Source of the DNA: Pleurostoma richardsiae | Taxonomy: Eukaryota; Ascomycota; Sordariomycetes; Calosphaeriales; Pleurostomataceae | Direction of reading: 5' to 3' | DNA length: 64,000 nt | NCBI GenBank assembly: GCA_030052745.1 | Contig: JANBVO010000047.1 | Span: forward strand, 124,001 to 188,000 | In this document: piece after piece, positions 58,645 through 64,000 of the stretch | How positions within the stretch are numbered: the stretch's first letter is position 1 | Layout: every line of letters starts with the position of its first letter | Notes under the pieces: model-generated | Database searches by the model: none | Told to the model about the DNA's origin: nothing | The model's input: the letters and a program-made list of their open reading frames with translations, nothing else | Translations under genes and position numbers: made by a program

Positions 58645-61611
58645 ATTGTCGAAGTTAGGAGATCGGACCACCTGCATGAGCCTACCCATGATCAGCTCGA
58701 GATGGACGTCAATTCTCGCCTCCAAGTCGGCGAGGGTCAGCTAGCCGTCGCCACGACTCACTGACCCCGATGTTTACTTCACACCTTGCTACAATGGAGG
58801 CCTTAACCCCTCCACCCCCTTCCCCGCGAAGGTTGCGACGGTTATTACTAGTGATGTCGCTATCATCTATCATCATTATAATCCGTACCATCCAGAGGAC
58901 ACCAAGAGCGAGATCCAAGTCGATGTCTTCATCGCCGTGAGTGTGGGCTCTGATTCGTCGGACTAGACTTTTACAAACAACATAGCACAAACTCGGCTGG
59001 ATTAGGTTAGGAGTGCCCTCGACCTGCGTAGTCCGCCCACTGGGGCGTCATTTCTGTGCGGGAGCACCAATCGAGAACGTCGACAACCTATCTAGCTCTC
59101 CTTACACTTGCTACGGCACTGGCTCCAGCGAGTCAACAAGATCTTCCATTTGATAGCCCAATCAATGATCGATCCGCCTCCTCCCCCATATCTGGAGATG
59201 TGCTTTCTCGTAGAGCAACGGTCAGTATAACCGCGTGTCAAACAAGTTCAGTCTAGACCCTGCACGTCTCAGTATTGGCCCTGACTGGACACGTGCATGG
59301 TGTTGCGCTCTCGCGGTATCCAAGATGTTGTTGGGCCACAGAGCTGAGGCATTCTCAGCTGCCTTGTTGGGACTAAGCATGCGCCTGGACTTTATCATAT
59401 GAATGAAGCAGCCCAGGCGATCGGTGGCGGACCATTACCAGGTCCTCGGAATGGAGCGAGCGATCTGGGTGTGCAGATATGTACAATGCGGCATGCCCGG
59501 GGGCGAAGATGCAACCGTGAAGGGTTCTAGAAGCTCCGGTGGTCTTTTTAAGGTCACCGGGGACCGCCCGGAACCCCATGAGCGCAATTCCATCTCGACA
59601 GGGCCTTGACAGCTCACTTAACCTGTCCAGCCATCTTCGCAAGTGACTGCAATGTGGCGAAGATCTTGCCACTAAGGCTGAGGACGACCGAAGACGCTGA
59701 AGAGCTTGAATCTGTGCAGCCGGTCATGATGCTTGTTAGTTTAGCGTAGTCCTGGGTGGCATGAGAAGGCTTCGGCTTCTCGAAACTCTCTGTGCTTGGT
59801 GTTATCCCATCTACTTTCGACCGGCAAGAGAGGTATCAACTGGATGTTGGTGGCTGTGGGGGAAGATGGTGAACCGGGCCTAGGTATCATGGATCCGACT
59901 TTGCAAGGTGGCTCCAGCCTGGCTCGATGAACAGAGTGAATCCACTTGTCGATGACCCACGCGAAGGAGGTGCCAATCGCCGTGATGATAGTCTGATATC
60001 CGCCGAGGGCATCATATGGCGCTCTCGTAGACAGAGCTTGACTGGCTGTAGCTATCCGGACAAGACAGCAGAGCGGATTCACGTCGAGCGGGTCGAATTG
60101 GTCGGATCAACGGCGATGGGCCCGTCCTCGCGAACTGGAAACATCTGTCGCGGACACAGCCTATGCTATGGTAGTGATATCGAGGCGACGCCCTGCCCGC
60201 CACCCCTCGTGCGGGAGGGAGGGCGTCGATGCGTGCGGGTTGTGGGCTTTAATTTCACCCCTCAGATAAGTTACGTTTTACTTACCGCACGGCACTAGCA
60301 CGGTGATGGAAGGTCTTAAGGCGGTTATCATTGCAGGCCGCCGCTTCGGACCGGTTTATGAGACTGTGCAATCAGGTGCCGCACAACTTAGGCGCTTGCA
60401 CGGAGCAGCTAGCAAACTAAGTAGGTATGCTTGGCGACTCCCAGTTTCTCTTCGGCAGAGGAGCTGTTGGCCAGCGCCGCGGCCATGCCGACGTGTCGAA
60501 GCGTGTCTTCCTCCTCGCCTCGCTCGGCATGTTGGTGTCTTCAACATCAACGAGGAGACGGCGCATGCTTCGGCACCTCTCAGAAAGGGTGAAGGGGGTC
60601 GTCGAGGTTGGCATCGCCCGCCTAGGCACACAAATCCAAATGGTACCGTTAGCCCCAGCGCCTAACCAGTTCCCAGAGCTAGCTAGATCTAAAAGGGCTG
60701 GAGATCGATAAGCGGGCGCCGACCTCTCGCCTGTTGCGGAAGCCGACGATAAAAAGCGCCTCCGCATTGGCCAGTCAGCCCAAAGTAGTGGCTGCAGGGC
60801 GGGAGGATTCTCGGCTGGGGCCATCGCTGCCGCGTGTGTCGTGATGTGATGATGGTCCGGTGCGCCGCTTAGATAATTATAGCCGGACGACGTGGCGCCG
60901 CCCGAATGTAGAAGGCCGCTTTTGCACGCCCGCATTCCACTGTCTCCAGTCGACAGATGGAGAAAGAGTCGTGCTGGGCTCTGTGCACCATGGCGAGGTC
61001 GATGGCGCGTTCGCGGGGGCGGATCGAGTAGGGGAGGTGGTGTCTCCCGGCCCCGGGCACTTGCAGAGGCGGGGAGAAAGGGTCACGGTCACCCGTACAC
61101 ACCAATAGCACCATCGCTCTAATTATATTACCTACCTACCTCTCTGGACCGCCTGGCATGTATGTGTAGCAGTGGTGATAAGCTTTGTGGCCGGCTCGAC
61201 CAAGACGCTTGTGCAGCCACTCCGGCTAAGAGCTGCAGTGAACTCGCGAGTTGCGAAGTGACTTGTGGCAGCAAGAGGCACTCCGAGCATAGGGGGACCA
61301 GAGCTCGAGATCTACTCACAGTAGCTGCGAACAATCGTCGGGGTCTTCAAGAGAGCCTGTCACCACCACCATCCTCTGCTCTGCACACGCGCGCAGCGGA
61401 AGCCTCGACGGCCCCCGATCGCTTCTGCATCAACTCCCAGAGATAAGAAGTGGTCCGATCAACCTGCTCGAAACACGGTTGGCTTGTGGCTGAAGGGTGA
61501 TTGGCCAGAGATATTGACCAGTGAGTATCCGCGCGCCCCTGATTGCCATACTATCTGACTACCTAACCTATCCATCTCTCCATCTCTACGGAGTCCTCTC
61601 GAGGGACATCC

Positions 61612-61671
61612 GGCCGGCCAGCCAGCCAGCTAACCTTGCCAACCAACCAACCTGCCAATCTGCCAGCCAAC
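61612..61671 (+). repeat. CCAG/CCAA low-complexity tract
   Basis: About 60 bp of imperfect GCCA/ACCA tetranucleotide repeats; a similar tract lies near 62755-62790 in the OPT leader region. Confidence 0.75.
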
Positions 61672-62886
61672 GGCGCCGTGTTGCTGATTGCCGTTGTGCA
61701 CGGGGGTGTTAAATGCGCAACGCTAGTATGGCGTACTCATGTGAGACTATTCCGTGCTAGGAAGAACAACAGATAATACTTAGCCCCCTGGGACTAATAC
61801 AACCCACTTCCCGTACACCTCTGCACTAGACATTGGTGTGGAAGGCAGGATTCGCGGCAGTTGGCCTGGCTTCGACCCACTTCCGCATTGACCACAGTGC
61901 TATGCGCATTGTGGCCGAAAGTACGGGAGCTGGTCGGTCTGGCACCCCTGGGCACTGGTGGGTTGACGTCTGAGACCAAGCTGATCCGTTCAGGTGGTGA
62001 TGTTGGTTCTCTGAGAGGGAGAGAAGGGGTGGTGAAGGGGGCCTCGAAAGAGACGATCTGGGCGACGAGATCCTCTCCGATCCTCGACGACGGCGCCACT
62101 GAGAGCATAACTACGCCGTACGAGGGGGGCAGCCAGCGCCTTCCATTCTAGAAAGTGGTCTGGTTCTGGCTGGAGCCGGGCTGGAGTTGTCGTCCGTCCG
62201 TCGGTCCCCTCCTTCACGAGCCTTATCAACACCATGGGGGCGTGTTGGCGGTTGGGAGCAGCAGCCAATTTTCGAGGCCTCGACTTCCCCGGGTATATGC
62301 TAATGCATGGCCAATGTAAATCTCCTGCCTTTAACGGATGTTCCGTGCAACGCGGGTGGGGGGGTGGCCAAGGGTCCGCCCATCTCCAAGGCGCAGCCAA
62401 ACAACGCAGAATCACCATCCCCTTATCTTCGGGATACCACAAGAGCACGCTAGCGTCGATGTGCGCTGCATCTCCCAGACTCCCAGATTCGGCAGGTCTG
62501 AAAGTGCGGTGGCGCACTGCGCAATGGGAATCCAGACGCAACGGCGGCGGCGGACCTCGTCTGCGCCCGCCGGAGTCGCCTCCTCTCGGCTCCGGCCTGC
62601 CCTTGTCTCCTCCTCCTCCTCCCCTGCCCCTGGCTGGGTGTGTGTATCTTGCCCGTGATACACGTCCTTAAATACCCCACGACCCAGCCCGGCCAAGGCC
62701 AGCCAAGCTCATCGTCGGCCCAGCCAAGGTAGCCAAGCAGCACGCCCTGCCAGCTTGTCCAAGCCTGCCAGCCTGCCAACCTGCAAGCACGCCGTCACAC
62801 GCGAGCAAGCAAACCGAGCAAGCACTTAGCGCACGCACTTAAGCAAGCAAAGCAGAGGCACGCGAGAGCACACGGAGCCCCTCACC

Positions 62887-64000
62887 ATGGGTTTCTCGTG
62901 GCGAGGCAAGACCTCCGAAACGCCCGTCCTCAACGAGGTCGTGGCCACCGGCGCCGAGGTCGAGCCGGAGACGGTCTCGCCGGACTCGGACCTCAAGAAG
63001 TTCAAGAAACTGCACAAGTGGGACCCCTTCCTCGACATCGACAAGCTCGACGCCGTCGAGGACGTCCTGCGCAGCGGCGACCCGGAGAAGGAGGCCGCCG
63101 TCCAAGAGTCTCTGATCGTCGAGGACTCCCCCTACCCGGAAGTGCGCGCGTCGGTCCGGCCTGAAGACGACCCTAGCACCCCCGTTAACACCATCCGCTG
63201 CTGGGTGATTGGGGGTCTCATGTGCACCATCGTCGCCGCTTGCAACATCTTGCTCGGCCTGCGCCGCTCTCCCATCACCATCACGTCCACCGTCGTGCAG
63301 TTGGTGTCTTATCCGTATGTGCCCTTGCCACTTCTCGTCCTCTCCTCTCACCCATCATATCCACGTGCCTTCCTCTTCTCTGTGCGTGGAGGGTCCCCTG
63401 CCTCCTCCTCCCCTGTCCCCCCTTCCGCTGCCTCCATCGCATCCACAGAATCACCCCTGAGACGACCTCCGTGTGATATATCTGTCGATTCCCGGCGCGA
63501 CGGCGATGAGGATGCTGATATTTTTCGTCTAGGTTGGGCGTGGGATGGGCGAAGTTCTTCCCGGACTGGTCCTGGACCATGTTCGGCCATGAGGTCCGCC
63601 TGAACCCGGGCCCCTTCAACATGAAGGAGCATGTCATGATCACCATGATGACTGCGGCAGGCTCCGCCGCAAGCTATGCAATCGATATCTTGCTCGCACA
63701 AGAGGTCTTTTATGACCAATTTTTTCGCTGGGGGTTCCAGATCCTGCTCATAATCTCGACCCAGGCCATGGGCTTTGGGCTCGCGGGTGTTATGCGCCGC
63801 TTCCTGATCTACCCTGCCGCCATGGTGTGGCCGGCGACCCTGATCACGACCACGGTGATGTACTCGCTGCACGACCACTCTCCGTCGGACCCCTCGACCA
63901 CCAACGGCTGGAGAATCGGACGCTACAAGTTCTTCCTCATCGCCGCGCTCTGCACCTTCGTGTATGAATGGATCCCCCAGGTCTTCGCCCAGTTCCTGCA
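62887..64000 (+). CDS. OPT family oligopeptide transporter, 3' end outside window
   Basis: Exons 62887-63314 and 63533->64000 (218-bp intron with a CTGAT branch-like site). ATG in CACCATGG context. The cytosolic N-terminus ends with LKKFKKLHKWDPFLDIDKLD and SPYPEVRASVRPEDDPSTPVNTIRCW, the classic OPT entry, then the first transmembrane helix and, across the intron, VQLVSYPLGVGWAKFFPDW. Exon 2 holds the conserved NPGPFNMKEHVMITMM and further helices (FLIYPAAMVWPATLITTTVMY) and is open to the window end. OPT proteins of this PTR2-independent group (Isp4/Opt1-like) import tetra- and pentapeptides or glutathione with protons. About 300 of an expected 800 or so residues are visible. Confidence 0.93.

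Larger units (their letters stand above)
57450..62886. other. Gene-poor stretch of 5.4 kb
   Basis: No gene model could be supported. Short open frames show neither motifs nor splice consistency. Near 57525-57563 a short frame reads SPSLAAVPHEVEA, resembling the left end of the decayed block before it. Small tandem and CCAG/CCAA-type repeats are listed separately. An AT-rich TTAAATA at about 62669, 215 bp before the OPT ATG, may be its TATA region. The sequence could hold old transposon remains, but none is recognisable. Confidence 0.5.

Noticed and set aside
59741-60082. Minus-strand frame with a hydrophobic patch (GGYQTIITAIGTSFAWVIDK)
   Set aside because: Looks protein-like over about 50 residues only; no exon context, so not called.
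60417-60935. 172-codon minus-strand frame (Arg/Ser-rich) in the gene-poor stretch
   Set aside because: No recognisable domain, strand-ambiguous coding signal and a similar-length frame on the other strand.

Overview
The window looks like part of a chromosome of a GC-rich filamentous ascomycete (Pezizomycotina, most likely a Sordariomycete). The reasons are short GT..AG introns of about 50-220 bp (many with a CTAAC/CTGAC branch-point-like site), loosely packed genes on both strands, fungal Zn2Cys6 regulators, and secreted plant-cell-wall enzymes carrying CBM1 cellulose-binding modules. I found 20 probably functional gene models. The first (siderophore transporter) and last (OPT transporter) run off the window. 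Two further coding loci look broken. No tRNA, rRNA, CRISPR array or recognisable transposon was found. All splice models were read by eye from conserved protein blocks and splice sites.

Layout. 1-9.5 kb: 3' end of a siderophore-type MFS transporter; a secreted tyrosinase (-) head to head with a LigB/DODA-type extradiol dioxygenase (+); a Zn2Cys6 regulator. 10-21 kb: a sorbosone/pyranose dehydrogenase-like quinoprotein with a GPI-like tail, a single-pass membrane protein of unknown role, a ThuA-like protein, a PI-PLC-X protein and a GH11 xylanase with a C-terminal CBM1. 23-31 kb: a DHDPS-family aldolase, a Clr5-domain protein, and a divergent pair of PhyH dioxygenase and short-chain dehydrogenase. 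32-36 kb: GH6 cellobiohydrolase with an N-terminal CBM1, and a two-HKD phospholipase D-like protein.

36.7-38.8 kb: a DUF3176 membrane-protein gene with an in-frame stop and a frame change. 39.5-49.2 kb: a small Ser/Thr-rich secreted protein, formyltetrahydrofolate deformylase, and a Zn2Cys6 regulator followed by a nine-exon DHA2-type MFS transporter. 49.8-55.1 kb: AP-2 mu adaptin and a bestrophin-like anion channel, divergently transcribed. 55.7-57.4 kb: a decayed coding block I do not recognise. 57.5-62.9 kb: a gene-poor stretch, then the start of an OPT transporter.

Functional reading: GH6, GH11 and the quinoprotein fit plant-biomass breakdown. The aldolase may act in sugar-acid catabolism. 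Tyrosinase plus extradiol dioxygenase could together oxidise and cleave a catechol such as DOPA; this is the most interesting candidate module, but it is inferred from adjacency alone. The regulator-transporter pair and the PhyH-SDR pair resemble parts of small metabolite clusters, but no polyketide synthase, NRPS or terpene synthase is present.
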